A stretch of 64,000 nucleotides of DNA from Pseudoalteromonas sp. P1-9 (GTDB taxonomy: Bacteria; Pseudomonadota; Gammaproteobacteria; Enterobacterales; Alteromonadaceae), in assembly GCF_001399975.1 (NCBI RefSeq), contig NZ_LKBD01000001.1:186001-250000 (forward strand). The letters run 5' to 3'. This document shows, one piece after another, positions 24,100 through 33,178 of this stretch. Under the pieces are notes generated by a model, which worked only from the letters and a program-made list of their open reading frames with translations, was not told the DNA's origin and ran no database searches. The position numbers and the translations under genes are program-made. Within the stretch, counting starts at the first letter, position 1. Each line of letters opens with the position of its first letter.

Positions 24100-25331
24100 A
24101 TTTAGTCGGATTATTTAAAGATGCCGCAGTGCAATTGCAGCAGCATAAAATGCGCACTTTTTTAACTTTGCTCGGTATGATCTTTGGTGTAGGTGCGGTA
24201 ATTGCCATGTTGAACATTGGTGAAGGTGCACAGCGTGAAGCACTGAAAATGATTGATTCAATGGGCCTTAATAACGTAATTGTAGAAGCTAAAGACTTTG
24301 AAGAGGATGAACTTAGAGAGCAGCGTAAGCACTCGGACGGGTTATCGCTTAATGATGGCAAAGTTGCAGTTGAAGCCTTGCCGTTTATTACAGATTTTGC
24401 CGCTGAAAAAGTGGTTGAAACCTACCATGTGTTTAGTGAATACGCCAAATTTGATGGCCAAGCAGTAGGTGTAAGTGAAAACTACTTTGAGCTTGCACAT
24501 TTTGATTTAAGTGCCGGGCGCTTGCTTAATCAGCAAGATGGTCAGCACTTTTCGCAAGTGGCGCTACTTGGTGCAAATACCGCGCGTACTTTGTTCCCGC
24601 TTGGCAATGCGGTGGGAAAATCAGTCAAAATTAACCATTTGTGGTTTGAAGTGGTAGGTATTCTTGAAGCGCCATTTTTAAAGAAAAAAGAGTTTCAGGG
24701 CGTTAAATTAGGCGATGAACAAAATCAGATTTTTATTCCGCTTAAAACCGCGATTCACCGTTTTAAAAGCGAATTACTCGACCCCGAAATTACTCGCATT
24801 AAACTTGCTACCGAACCGGGTTTTAGCCCTGTGATGGCGGCGCAAGCGATTGATGCTTTAGTGAAAGGGCGTCATAACGATGTTGATGACTATAAGCTAA
24901 TTGTGCCTGCCGCGTTATTGGCGCAGCAAAAGCAAACCCAGCAAATTTTTAATATTGTAATGTCGTGTGTAGCCGGAATTTCGCTGCTGGTGGGCGGTAT
25001 TGGCATTATGAACATAATGCTAGCCACTGTGCTTGAGCGCACTAAAGAAATCGGTTTATTGCGCGCCATTGGCGCAACGCAAAAGAATATTCAAGTGCAG
25101 TTTATTACCGAGAGTTTCACCATTTCCATTTTAGGTGGCTTACTGGGTGTATTCTTTGGTATTGCACTGTCAGAGCTGATTGCTTTTTACTCTCAATGGG
25201 CGGTGTCGTGGTCGCTAAGCGCAATAGTGTTATCGTTTAGCATTTGTGCGTTGGTAGGTCTTGTTTTTGGTGTTTACCCCGCGATTAAGGCATCTAAGCT
25301 TGATCCGATTGACGCACTGCAAAGTGACTGA
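24096..25331 (+). CDS. ABC exporter permease (MacB/FtsX type)
   Basis: 411 residues. One N-terminal membrane helix (MRTFLTLLGMIFGVGAVIAMLNIG) is followed by a large periplasmic MacB_PCD domain (about 45-275) and three C-terminal helices with FtsX motifs (GGIGIMNIMLATVLERTKEIGLLRAIGA; FGVYPAIKASKLDPIDALQ). It works with the ATPase at 20099 and the three adaptors to drive export of a periplasmic substrate such as a peptide, lipid or toxin. No outer-membrane factor is encoded here. Last gene, followed by a terminator. Confidence 0.92.
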   Translation: MNLVGLFKDAAVQLQQHKMRTFLTLLGMIFGVGAVIAMLNIGEGAQREALKMIDSMGLNNVIVEAKDFEEDELREQRKHSDGLSLNDGKVAVEALPFITDFAAEKVVETYHVFSEYAKFDGQAVGVSENYFELAHFDLSAGRLLNQQDGQHFSQVALLGANTARTLFPLGNAVGKSVKINHLWFEVVGILEAPFLKKKEFQGVKLGDEQNQIFIPLKTAIHRFKSELLDPEITRIKLATEPGFSPVMAAQAIDALVKGRHNDVDDYKLIVPAALLAQQKQTQQIFNIVMSCVAGISLLVGGIGIMNIMLATVLERTKEIGLLRAIGATQKNIQVQFITESFTISILGGLLGVFFGIALSELIAFYSQWAVSWSLSAIVLSFSICALVGLVFGVYPAIKASKLDPIDALQSD

Positions 25332-25344
25332 TATTGCAATATAA

Positions 25345-25373
25345 AAAGGGTTAGCGCTATGCTAACCCCTTTG
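25345..25373 (+). terminator. Terminator of the ABC export operon
   Basis: Hairpin AAAAGGGTTAGC / GCTAACCCCTTT with loop GCTAT and a one-base bulge, 14 bp after the permease stop. It also faces the convergent proB gene. Confidence 0.8.
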
Positions 25374-25426
25374 TTGGGTTGTAATTATGTTTGATAGGGT
25401 CAAACAATTACGGTGCAAGTTAGTTG

Positions 25427-26536
25427 CTAATTACTTAAAGATACATATTGCTCAGAGAGAATAGGCGCTGCTGAGTCATGCAGCTTCTCAGACAAGTCAT
25501 CGTTGTCTTGCTCGGCCACAAAATTAAGTAAGCAACTGCTGTAATTACTTTTTACTTTGGCAAGTTTGTCGCCGTTTTCTTTACGAAGTAGTACCACTTC
25601 ACCAGCTGAAAAATCACCAATCACATTCACCAAATCTTGCGGCGTAATGAGATCGTCGCTTTGTTTTTGCATCGCAAATGTGTCTTCAACAACCAATTCA
25701 CCTTGTGCTTTGGTGGTGTGTTTCATCCAGTGACTTTGGTCTTGCATCGGTGTTTCGATGGCGTGGAACAAGGTGCCTGGGTTACCGCCTTGTAATAACG
25801 TATTAAACGTCGCTTCACTAAAGCCGTTAACAATGTATGTATTAATACCGTGTGAAACTGCTTTTTCAGCTGCTTGTACTTTGGTTTTCATACCGCCAGT
25901 ACCTACATCGCTGGTTGCACCGCCTGCCATTGCGTAAATTTCAGGATCAATACGCATTACATCAGGAATCAGCGTTGCGCTTTTGTCCTCATGAGGATTA
26001 GCGGTATAAAGCCCGTCGATATCAGAGCAAATAATCAATGCATCGGCGTAAGCGGCACTGGCCACCATTGCTGATAAATTGTCGTTATCACCCACTTTTA
26101 GCTTGTCGGTGGTTACTGTATCGTTTTCATTTACGATTGGCAGAATATCGTTATGTAATAACGCAGTCAGCGTATCGCGCACACTTTCAAAGCGGTCGCG
26201 ATTGCGTAAATCGGCATGGGTAAGCAGTACTTGGGCTGTATTAAAATCAAATAATCTATCCCAAGTTGCCATCATTTCTGACTGACCTGCTGCCGCCATG
26301 GCTTTTTTCACTGTCATTGACGAGTTGTCGACGTTATTAAATAAGTGCGCGCCTGCGGCGACCGAGCCCGATGATACTAATACCACCTGAATACCCGATG
26401 CACGGCAACGTACAATAAAATTTGCGATACTTAATAAATACTGGCTACTGCATCCATCGCGGTGAGGCGCAATTAATGCGCTTCCCACTTTAATCACAAT
26501 CCGTTTCCAGCCGATATTTTTAAGATTTTGTTGCAT
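25427..26536 (-). CDS. proB: Glutamate 5-kinase
   Basis: 369 residues. The amino-acid kinase domain covers residues 1-260 (VIKVGSALI, VLVSSGSVAAG, VGDNDNLSAMVA, GTGGMKTKVQAA), with a C-terminal PUA domain (about 285-365) as in typical ProB. It phosphorylates glutamate to gamma-glutamyl phosphate, the first step of proline synthesis, in the cytoplasm. The Asp in the feedback-site region (THADLRNRDRF) is kept. It lies 3 bp after putP, without the usual proA partner, so uptake and first-step synthesis of proline are tied in one transcript. Confidence 0.95.
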   Translation of the reverse strand: MQQNLKNIGWKRIVIKVGSALIAPHRDGCSSQYLLSIANFIVRCRASGIQVVLVSSGSVAAGAHLFNNVDNSSMTVKKAMAAAGQSEMMATWDRLFDFNTAQVLLTHADLRNRDRFESVRDTLTALLHNDILPIVNENDTVTTDKLKVGDNDNLSAMVASAAYADALIICSDIDGLYTANPHEDKSATLIPDVMRIDPEIYAMAGGATSDVGTGGMKTKVQAAEKAVSHGINTYIVNGFSEATFNTLLQGGNPGTLFHAIETPMQDQSHWMKHTTKAQGELVVEDTFAMQKQSDDLITPQDLVNVIGDFSAGEVVLLRKENGDKLAKVKSNYSSCLLNFVAEQDNDDLSEKLHDSAAPILSEQYVSLSN

Positions 26537-26539
26537 AAA

Positions 26540-28018
26540 TTAAGCCTCTTGGAGCTTGGCGTTTGTTGCGTCGAACCATTTGATAGCTTGCTGGTCTGGC
26601 TGCTGCGTGTTCAGGCTAACGAGTACGATTGCCAGTGAACTTGCTACAAAACCTGGTAGTAACTCGTAAAAGTAAACACTTAAGGTTTCGCCATTTTCGA
26701 GTAGCGGTACGTATGCCCAAAGTAGTACGGTGAGTGAACCAACAACTACACCGGCTACTGCGCCGCTGTGCGTTAGCTTTTTCCACCACAAACTAAAGAT
26801 TACCAGTGGGCCAAATGCTGCGCCAAAACCGGCCCATGCGTTTGATACTAAATTAAGTACGCTGCTATTGCTGTCTAGCGCAATAAGTGATGCCACAACG
26901 GCAACCACGAGCACGCACACGCGGCTAATCATGAGCAGTTCGTTACTGCTTGGCTGACGCTTCGCATAGCTTTTGTAAATATCTTCTACCAGTGAGCTCG
27001 ACGACACTAATAGCTGTGACGAAATGGTGCTCATAATGGCAGCTAAAATTGCTGCAAGCAGCCAACCTGCTACAAATGGGTGGAACAAAAACTGCGATAG
27101 AAAGATAAAAATGGTTTCGGGATCAGATACTGATTGCTCGCTATTGGCGATAAAGCTTGCACCAACAAGGCCTGTTACTAGCGCACCAATAATCGAAATC
27201 GTCATCCACGATAAACCGATTTTGCGTGCTTTGGCTAAGTTTTCATGGCTATCAATTGCCATAAAGCGCACGATAATGTGTGGCTGACCAAAGTAACCAA
27301 GGCCCCATGTCATTAAGCTGATTGCGGCAAGCAATTCAACATTGCCAAAATCAAACGACATTGATTGGGTGAAGTTACTGGCAGCTTTAGCATCAAAGTT
27401 ACTGAAGGTCACCATAGGTACGGCAATCAGCGCAATGAGCATGATTACGCCCTGAATAAAGTCACTTAAACTGACCGCAAGGAAACCGCCAAGCACAGTG
27501 TAAATCACGACAATGCTTACGGTAGCAACAATGCCAATGGTGTAATCAATATTAAATGCTGATTCAAACAATTTACCACCGGCGACTAAGCCAGACGCGG
27601 TATAAACCGTAAAAAATACAATAATAACAATCGACGCAATGAGTCTTACGCTGCCTTTTTCAAGAGCGAAGCGCTTTGAAAAGAACTCAGGAATTGTCAG
27701 CGCATCATCTGCAAGTTCTGTGAATACGCGAAGCTTAGGCGCAACTATGTGATAGTTCACGTACGCACCTAACACTAGGCCAACTGCAAGCCAAATACTG
27801 CCTAATCCACTAACATAAGCGGCACCTGGTAGACCCATTAGCATCCAGCCACTCATATCTGAGGCACCAGCTGATAATGCGGTCACTTTGGCGCTGACAT
27901 TGCGCCCACCGAGCAAATATTCACCGTTATCTGATGTGGATTTTTTCATGGCATAAACGCCAATGAAAATTAGCAGGGCGAAATATAATAAAATAGAAAA
28001 AGTCGCGTAATCGAACAT
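26540..28018 (-). CDS. putP: Sodium/proline symporter
   Basis: 492 residues, solute:sodium symporter family with about 13 membrane helices. The PutP signature is present: GGRNVSAKVTALSAGASDMSGWMLMGLPGAAY near residues 36-68 includes the sodium site. It imports proline with Na+ over the inner membrane, for carbon, nitrogen or osmoprotection. It is followed at 3 bp by proB, and preceded at 25 bp by a small membrane protein gene (28044-28187) in the same direction, so a three-gene unit is likely. Confidence 0.92.
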   Translation of the reverse strand: MFDYATFSILLYFALLIFIGVYAMKKSTSDNGEYLLGGRNVSAKVTALSAGASDMSGWMLMGLPGAAYVSGLGSIWLAVGLVLGAYVNYHIVAPKLRVFTELADDALTIPEFFSKRFALEKGSVRLIASIVIIVFFTVYTASGLVAGGKLFESAFNIDYTIGIVATVSIVVIYTVLGGFLAVSLSDFIQGVIMLIALIAVPMVTFSNFDAKAASNFTQSMSFDFGNVELLAAISLMTWGLGYFGQPHIIVRFMAIDSHENLAKARKIGLSWMTISIIGALVTGLVGASFIANSEQSVSDPETIFIFLSQFLFHPFVAGWLLAAILAAIMSTISSQLLVSSSSLVEDIYKSYAKRQPSSNELLMISRVCVLVVAVVASLIALDSNSSVLNLVSNAWAGFGAAFGPLVIFSLWWKKLTHSGAVAGVVVGSLTVLLWAYVPLLENGETLSVYFYELLPGFVASSLAIVLVSLNTQQPDQQAIKWFDATNAKLQEA

Positions 28019-28043
28019 TTTATTTCAGTACTAATTAATTATG

Positions 28044-28187
28044 TTATTTGCTTTGAGAATTTGCGTAGCGCCCTTGTGAGTCACCTGAGATTCGCTTTTT
28101 AGCAAGAGAACCCGCGGCTAATAAGTAACTTACAGCGGCGATAAATTTAAAAGAAAGGTACCCAAAAAGATCCGTTTTAGTACTCAT
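28044..28187 (-). CDS. Small membrane protein upstream of putP
   Basis: 47 residues. It begins MSTKTDLFGYLSFKF, has one predicted membrane helix (FIAAVSYLLAAGSLA) and a basic tail (KKRISGD...). The ATG at 28185-28187 has a good GAGGT site 8 nt upstream (GAGGTAAATATC). It ends 25 bp before putP on the same strand. The size, helix, positive-inside tail and ribosome site support a real gene. It may modulate or stabilise the transporter, as small partner proteins of several transporters do; this is inference. Confidence 0.65.
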   Translation of the reverse strand: MSTKTDLFGYLSFKFIAAVSYLLAAGSLAKKRISGDSQGRYANSQSK

Positions 28188-28540
28188 GATATTTACCTCA
28201 TATGGTTAAAATTGATTACAATTCTAATTATTTGAGCTCTAATTTCAAGTGAATAAAACTTGATCAACACAGGAAGTGTGTTTAAGTATTTGTTTATATT
28301 GATCTAATTTATTTTTAACGTTTTTATGATTTATTTAGATTTAGTTAGATAAACAAATATTAATTTGAAGTCGAAGCAAATAAGGCTCAATCGGTGAAAT
28401 AAATTGGCCTGTTTTCTGGTTTATACCGTATAGACGGTGCATTTATGCCAATCGGCTACACTCTTTTAGTTATGTTTGCATTTTCAGCGATTGGTATGGA
28501 TGTGAACTTTATCGTGGTTTATTAAAGTTAAGGGGCACAT
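28188..28540. other. Divergent intergenic region (putP unit / catalase-like gene)
   Basis: 353 bp, AT-rich, presumably containing both promoters. A 26-codon hydrophobic frame (28445-28525) precedes the catalase-like gene but has no ribosome site and is not called. Nothing else is clear. Confidence 0.5.
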
Positions 28541-29509
28541 TTGAAAACACTTATTCAATTTTTATCTTGGTCTGGCTTGGTGTTGTCTGCCAATTTAGTT
28601 GCACAGGAAAAAGTCACTGCGCAGCAATTTGTCGACTTGCAAGAAGGCAATAAGCCGTTTGCTGGTTTTCGCCGTGCGCATGCGAAAGGTGCGTGTGTAA
28701 CAGGCGAGTTTGTCGCTAATGGCGCACTTGCACCCTACACAAAAGCAAGCTTGTTTGAAGCTGGTACGACTGCTTTTGTTGGTCGCTTTTCAATTGCGGG
28801 TAGTAATCCAACAGCGCCAGATTTAAAAGCGCCAGTGCGCAGCCTAGCGTTGAGTTTTAATTTAAGCAGCACTGAGCAGTGGCGTATTGCCATGAATACA
28901 CCGCCTGCGATGGCGGTCACTAATGCACATGATTTTTATCAGCAAATTGTGGCAATTAAGCAAGGACCTACTGCGATTAAAGCATTTTTTAATGAGCATC
29001 CTGAAAGTAAAGACTTTTTAAATTGGAAAGCCAGCTACACACCGTCTTCGAGTTTTGCTCTTGAGCAATACAACAGCATAAATGCGTTCTATTTGATTGA
29101 TAATCAAAGCAATAAACACGCTGTTAGGTGGCATGTTATGCCTAGCGATAACACACCAAATACTCTTGCAAATAGTAATAACGCGCTGTTTGATGAGTTG
29201 GCAAACCGTTTAGCAGGTGGGCCTGTATCCTTTAATTGGGTATTTACTTTAGCCAGTACTGACGATGATGAAACTAATCCTGCGGTAATTTGGCCAAGCT
29301 CACGCGAACAGATATCTGCGGGAGTGCTCAAGATTAAAACTATCGATGCCAGCGAAGATGCGCGCTGCCACGACATAAACTTTGATCCGCTAACTTTACC
29401 AACAGGCGTTGTCGCGACTCAAGATCCCATCTTGAATGCGCGCTCTGCTGCATATGCAGAGTCTTATCGTCGCAGAGCGAAAGAAAAACTGCTGGAGGCG
29501 CTGCAATGA
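28541..29509 (+). CDS. Periplasmic catalase-like peroxidase
   Basis: 322 residues, a small heme catalase-fold protein of the SrpA/catalase-related type. The signal peptide covers about residues 1-21 (ends LVAQ). Active-site His is in RRAHAKG (about residue 46), distal Asn in FSIAGSNP, and the C-terminal YAESYRRRA segment includes the proximal Tyr region. The start is TTG at 28541, preceded by AAGGGG at 5-6 nt. Such short proteins act as peroxidases or catalases in the periplasm. It overlaps (ATGA) a cytochrome b561, which could supply electrons from the quinone pool. Confidence 0.85.
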   Translation: MKTLIQFLSWSGLVLSANLVAQEKVTAQQFVDLQEGNKPFAGFRRAHAKGACVTGEFVANGALAPYTKASLFEAGTTAFVGRFSIAGSNPTAPDLKAPVRSLALSFNLSSTEQWRIAMNTPPAMAVTNAHDFYQQIVAIKQGPTAIKAFFNEHPESKDFLNWKASYTPSSSFALEQYNSINAFYLIDNQSNKHAVRWHVMPSDNTPNTLANSNNALFDELANRLAGGPVSFNWVFTLASTDDDETNPAVIWPSSREQISAGVLKIKTIDASEDARCHDINFDPLTLPTGVVATQDPILNARSAAYAESYRRRAKEKLLEALQ

Positions 29510-30024
29510 TTGCTAAACACAGCTTAAGTTTAAGACTATTACACTGGGTAATGGCGATGATGTTCGTATCGTTGTTTGCTGCAGGTTTAACTATGGTTAG
29601 TTCACTTGAACCATGGCAACCCAGTTTACTGGCGCTACATAAGGCGTTTGGCTTAGTTGCTTTAGTATTATTTGTGCTGCGTGTGTGCACCAAATTTAGC
29701 TCAACGCCGGTAACTAAGAGCGGTGATGAATCTAAGTTGCAGAAAATGGCAGCAAGCGGTGTGCATTTTCTACTTTATTGCCTGATGTGTGCAGTGCCAC
29801 TAACGGGCATTTTGTCGCAGTATTTTGCCAGTAAGCCAATCTCGTTTTTTGGCATAGTGAGCATTGGCGTGAAAAGCGAACCAAACATTGTGCTTTATGG
29901 CCTGTTTCGTGAATTACACAGCTTATTTATTACTGTTTTTGCCTTGCTAATTTTGATGCATGTCGCGGGTGCGCTGTATCATCACTTTATTAAAAAGGAC
30001 GATACTTTAAAACGCATGCTTTAA
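29506..30024 (+). CDS. Cytochrome b561-family protein
   Basis: 172 residues with four membrane helices. The heme-ligand His positions expected for b561 are present: LLHWVMA (His12), LLALHKAFGL, the LHSLFITV helix, and LMHVAGALYHH. It transfers electrons through the inner membrane between quinol and periplasmic partners. The ATGA overlap with the catalase-like gene implies translational coupling and a shared role in peroxide removal. Confidence 0.88.
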   Translation: MIAKHSLSLRLLHWVMAMMFVSLFAAGLTMVSSLEPWQPSLLALHKAFGLVALVLFVLRVCTKFSSTPVTKSGDESKLQKMAASGVHFLLYCLMCAVPLTGILSQYFASKPISFFGIVSIGVKSEPNIVLYGLFRELHSLFITVFALLILMHVAGALYHHFIKKDDTLKRML

Positions 30025-30062
30025 TGTTTATTGTTTTTTTACATGGCGACGTTATCGACAAT

Positions 30063-30098
30063 AAAAAGCGAGTTGGGAAACCCTAACTCGCTTTTTAA
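30063..30098. terminator. Bidirectional terminator
   Basis: AAAAAGCGAGTT / AACTCGCTTTTT with an inner GGG-AAA-CCC pairing, T runs on both strands, between the b561 gene and the convergent RND gene. Confidence 0.92.
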
Positions 30099-30125
30099 TT
30101 TTGCTTTTAATCAGCTAGCAAGGTG

Positions 30126-33100
30126 TTAATTTACTTTCACTTTGCGATAGCTTAGGCGGTAAAAAATGCTATAGAACACAGGCACGGCAATCAGTGTGAG
30201 CAAGGTTGCAAATGCTAAACCTCCCATAATGGTTACCGACATATCGGCGAAGAACGCATCGCTTAAAAGCGGCGCCATACCTAAAATGGTGGTAATCGCA
30301 GCCAGCGCAACAGGGCGTAAACGTGACGCGCTGGCCGATAAAATAGCTTCGTTTGGTACGCTGCCTTCTTTAATTTGCAGATCAATTTCTTCAAGTAAAA
30401 CAATGGCATTTTTAATTAACATGCCAAATAAACTTAAGAAACCCAGCAGTGACATAAAGCCAAACGGCATATCGGTAACAAGTAAACCAGTTACAACGCC
30501 TACTGCAGCCATTGGCACAACTAACCAAATAATCAGTGGCTGACGCACGCGGCCAAATAACACAATTGAAATCAACAGCATCACTAAAAAGCCCGCAGGC
30601 AAGCCTGTACCAAGTGCTTTTTGTGCATCGCGTGATGACTCGTATTCACCACCCCATTCTAGGCTATAGCCAGCAGGTAGTTGCATTGCTTCAATTTGCG
30701 GTTTGATACGTGCAAATGCTTTACCTGCGGTTTCATCAAAGCCTGGGTCGGCAAGTACAGTAATGGTTCTTACGCGGTCGCGACGGTGAATTTGAGTCTC
30801 TTCGTTTTCCAGTTTTAAGCCCGTTGATACTTGCCTAAATGGAATGTATTTACGCTGTGATGAACTCCACACTAAGCTGTTTTCTATTGCTTCGGTTTCC
30901 GATTGGCCTGAGCTTGCAACTTTGGCGGTAATGGCATAGCTGTAATCACCATCTTGCAAGCGGCCAAGTTCCAGCCCCGTTGATGCATATTGAATAGTTT
31001 GTGCAAAATCATTACGTGAAACCGCTGCAATGCCCGCGTTAACCGAATCATAATGGGTATTTAACACTAAGCCTTTTTCACGCCAATCATGGCGAATATC
31101 GCGAATTTTGCCATCGTTTAGCATAATGTTTTCAGCTTCACGGGCTAACTGGCGTAGTACTTCAGAATCTGGGCCTGAGAATCGCGCTGCTAATTTAGCA
31201 CCGCCACCTGGGCCAAACTGCATGCGTTCGGTATAAAAATCGGCGTTGAGATCGATATCTGGCATCAGCTTAGTTAACTGCTGAATCACACCGTCAATTT
31301 CATCGCGCTGGTGGGTGCGTGCCAAGAAAAAGCCGTAACTTTCGTTTGGTTGTTGTGGCGCATAAGTTAAGGTAAAGCGATCTGCACCACGGCCAACAAA
31401 GCTGGTTACTGACTTTATTTCATCAAAGTGCAGCAGCATTTTTTCGGTATCGGCTACTTTTTTGGTGGTTTCGCGAATATCTTGCCCTTGTGGCCCCCAA
31501 TAATGCACAAAGAAAATAGGTGCATTTGAAGGCGGGAAGAAACCTTGTTTCACTAAACCAAAACTGGCGTAGGCAACAAAAGTAATAGCAAACAGTACCG
31601 CAACCGTAATCCATCTTAATTTAAGTGCGCTGTGCAGTAGGGCGATATAACCACGGTAAAATGCACTGTGGCCAGATTGTGTATCAGATTGCTGCTCCAC
31701 TTTATAAAAGTATTTACCAAATAGCGGCACTACGGTGATTGCTAATACCCAGCTGAGCATGAGTGAAATTAACACCACCGCAAATAGCGAGTAAAGAAAC
31801 TCACCCGTTGCGTCGTCTGATAAACCAATGCCCGAGAAGGCAGCGATTCCGATTACTGTTGCACCTAATAATGGCCATTGCGTACGTTTTACAATAAAGC
31901 TTGCGGCTTCAAGCGCTTTTTTGCCTTGTTTCATGCGCAGCATCATACCTTCGGCAACTACAATGGCATTATCAACCAGCATCCCCATAGCAATTACCAT
32001 AGCGCCCAGCGAAATACGCTGTAACTGCAAACCCATCAGCCACATAATTAATACGGTGCCCATTACTGTAATTAACAATACCGAGCCAACCACGACGCCT
32101 GAGCGCCAGCCCATAAATACCATTAGCGTTAAGGTTACAACAATCACCGACATGATTAGATTATTAATAAACCCTTTTACAGATTCATCAACAATATTGG
32201 CTTGGTCGTAAATTGGGGTCAGTGTGATGCCTGCAGGCAGCTCGTTTAATAAGTCGGCCACTTTAGCATTCACGCGCTTGCCCACTTCAACAATGTTGAC
32301 ATCGTTTAACGCCGATACGGCAAGGGTAATTGCTTCGTTACCTTGGTAGCGAATAAGCGTAGGCTGGATATCGAGCGGTTCAAATTTAAGCTCAGCAATA
32401 TCACGAATTTTAAATGATTGGTTAGTACCCGGTACAACAATTGTTAGGTTATAAATTTCTTCAATTTGATCTAGCGGGTTTTCAACAATTAAGCGCAGGC
32501 TGCGGCCTTCTAATTGAATACGACCGCCATTAAATGGTTTTAAATTTTCTTCAAGTAGTGCGGTGATCTCTGGAAATGAAATACCTAAGCCCGACAACTG
32601 ATATGGGTTAATGTAAGCCACCAATTGCTCTTGTTGTACACCACTGACTTGCACTTTGGCAACGCCTTCGGTGATGAGTAAATCGCGGCGAATAATGCGG
32701 GCAAATTCACGTAACTCTTGCGGGCTAAATTCAGGCGCACTGAGCGCGTAATACATGCCGTAAACATCACCAAAGTCATCGTAAACCGTTGGTGCGTGGC
32801 TACCTGATGGCAAAATGCTGGTGACATCGCGCAGTCGTTTTCTCAGCTCATCCCATATTTGCGGTAACTCGTTTGAGTCGAAGTTTGGTTTTACTTCAAC
32901 GGTAATTTCCGACAAACCGGGCTTTGAAATAGACGTTAGCTGTTTAAGTTGCGGCATTTGTTGCAGCGCAATTTCAAGTTGTTCGGTGACTTCGCGCTCA
33001 ACTTTTTGCGCACTAGCGCCCGGAAACTGGGTTACAACTTGCACTTGCTTAATGGTAAATGCCGGGTCTTCTAAGCGACCAATGTTACTTAAACCAAGGA

Positions 33101-33176
33101 TGCCACCAATTAATAATACAATCACCAGCAGCCATATATTGACTGGGTTTTTAATTGAATAACGAGCGATATCCAC
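30126..33176 (-). CDS. RND efflux pump, inner-membrane transporter
   Basis: 1016 residues of the HAE-1/AcrB-like family: 12 membrane helices, two large periplasmic loops, and the proton-relay region in helix 4 (MVIAMGMLVDNAIVVAEG). It exports hydrophobic or amphiphilic compounds from the periplasm using the proton gradient, with the adaptor 2 bp upstream and an outer-membrane channel that is not encoded here. The N-terminus (IARYSIKNPVNIWLLVIVLL) fits the VmeV/MexK-like subgroup. Substrate range is unknown. Confidence 0.92.
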   Translation of the reverse strand: MDIARYSIKNPVNIWLLVIVLLIGGILGLSNIGRLEDPAFTIKQVQVVTQFPGASAQKVEREVTEQLEIALQQMPQLKQLTSISKPGLSEITVEVKPNFDSNELPQIWDELRKRLRDVTSILPSGSHAPTVYDDFGDVYGMYYALSAPEFSPQELREFARIIRRDLLITEGVAKVQVSGVQQEQLVAYINPYQLSGLGISFPEITALLEENLKPFNGGRIQLEGRSLRLIVENPLDQIEEIYNLTIVVPGTNQSFKIRDIAELKFEPLDIQPTLIRYQGNEAITLAVSALNDVNIVEVGKRVNAKVADLLNELPAGITLTPIYDQANIVDESVKGFINNLIMSVIVVTLTLMVFMGWRSGVVVGSVLLITVMGTVLIMWLMGLQLQRISLGAMVIAMGMLVDNAIVVAEGMMLRMKQGKKALEAASFIVKRTQWPLLGATVIGIAAFSGIGLSDDATGEFLYSLFAVVLISLMLSWVLAITVVPLFGKYFYKVEQQSDTQSGHSAFYRGYIALLHSALKLRWITVAVLFAITFVAYASFGLVKQGFFPPSNAPIFFVHYWGPQGQDIRETTKKVADTEKMLLHFDEIKSVTSFVGRGADRFTLTYAPQQPNESYGFFLARTHQRDEIDGVIQQLTKLMPDIDLNADFYTERMQFGPGGGAKLAARFSGPDSEVLRQLAREAENIMLNDGKIRDIRHDWREKGLVLNTHYDSVNAGIAAVSRNDFAQTIQYASTGLELGRLQDGDYSYAITAKVASSGQSETEAIENSLVWSSSQRKYIPFRQVSTGLKLENEETQIHRRDRVRTITVLADPGFDETAGKAFARIKPQIEAMQLPAGYSLEWGGEYESSRDAQKALGTGLPAGFLVMLLISIVLFGRVRQPLIIWLVVPMAAVGVVTGLLVTDMPFGFMSLLGFLSLFGMLIKNAIVLLEEIDLQIKEGSVPNEAILSASASRLRPVALAAITTILGMAPLLSDAFFADMSVTIMGGLAFATLLTLIAVPVFYSIFYRLSYRKVKVN

Positions 33177-33178
33177 AG

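Noticed and set aside
28445..28525. 26-codon hydrophobic frame before the catalase-like gene
   Set aside because: No ribosome binding site and no sign of conservation from this sequence alone.
31828..32211. 127-residue antisense frame in the RND gene
   Set aside because: Shadow of a long conserved gene on the other strand; Thr/Ile-rich without domain pattern.
32210..32224. Another TTGGGGTCA word
   Set aside because: Inside the RND gene and fully explained by its codons.
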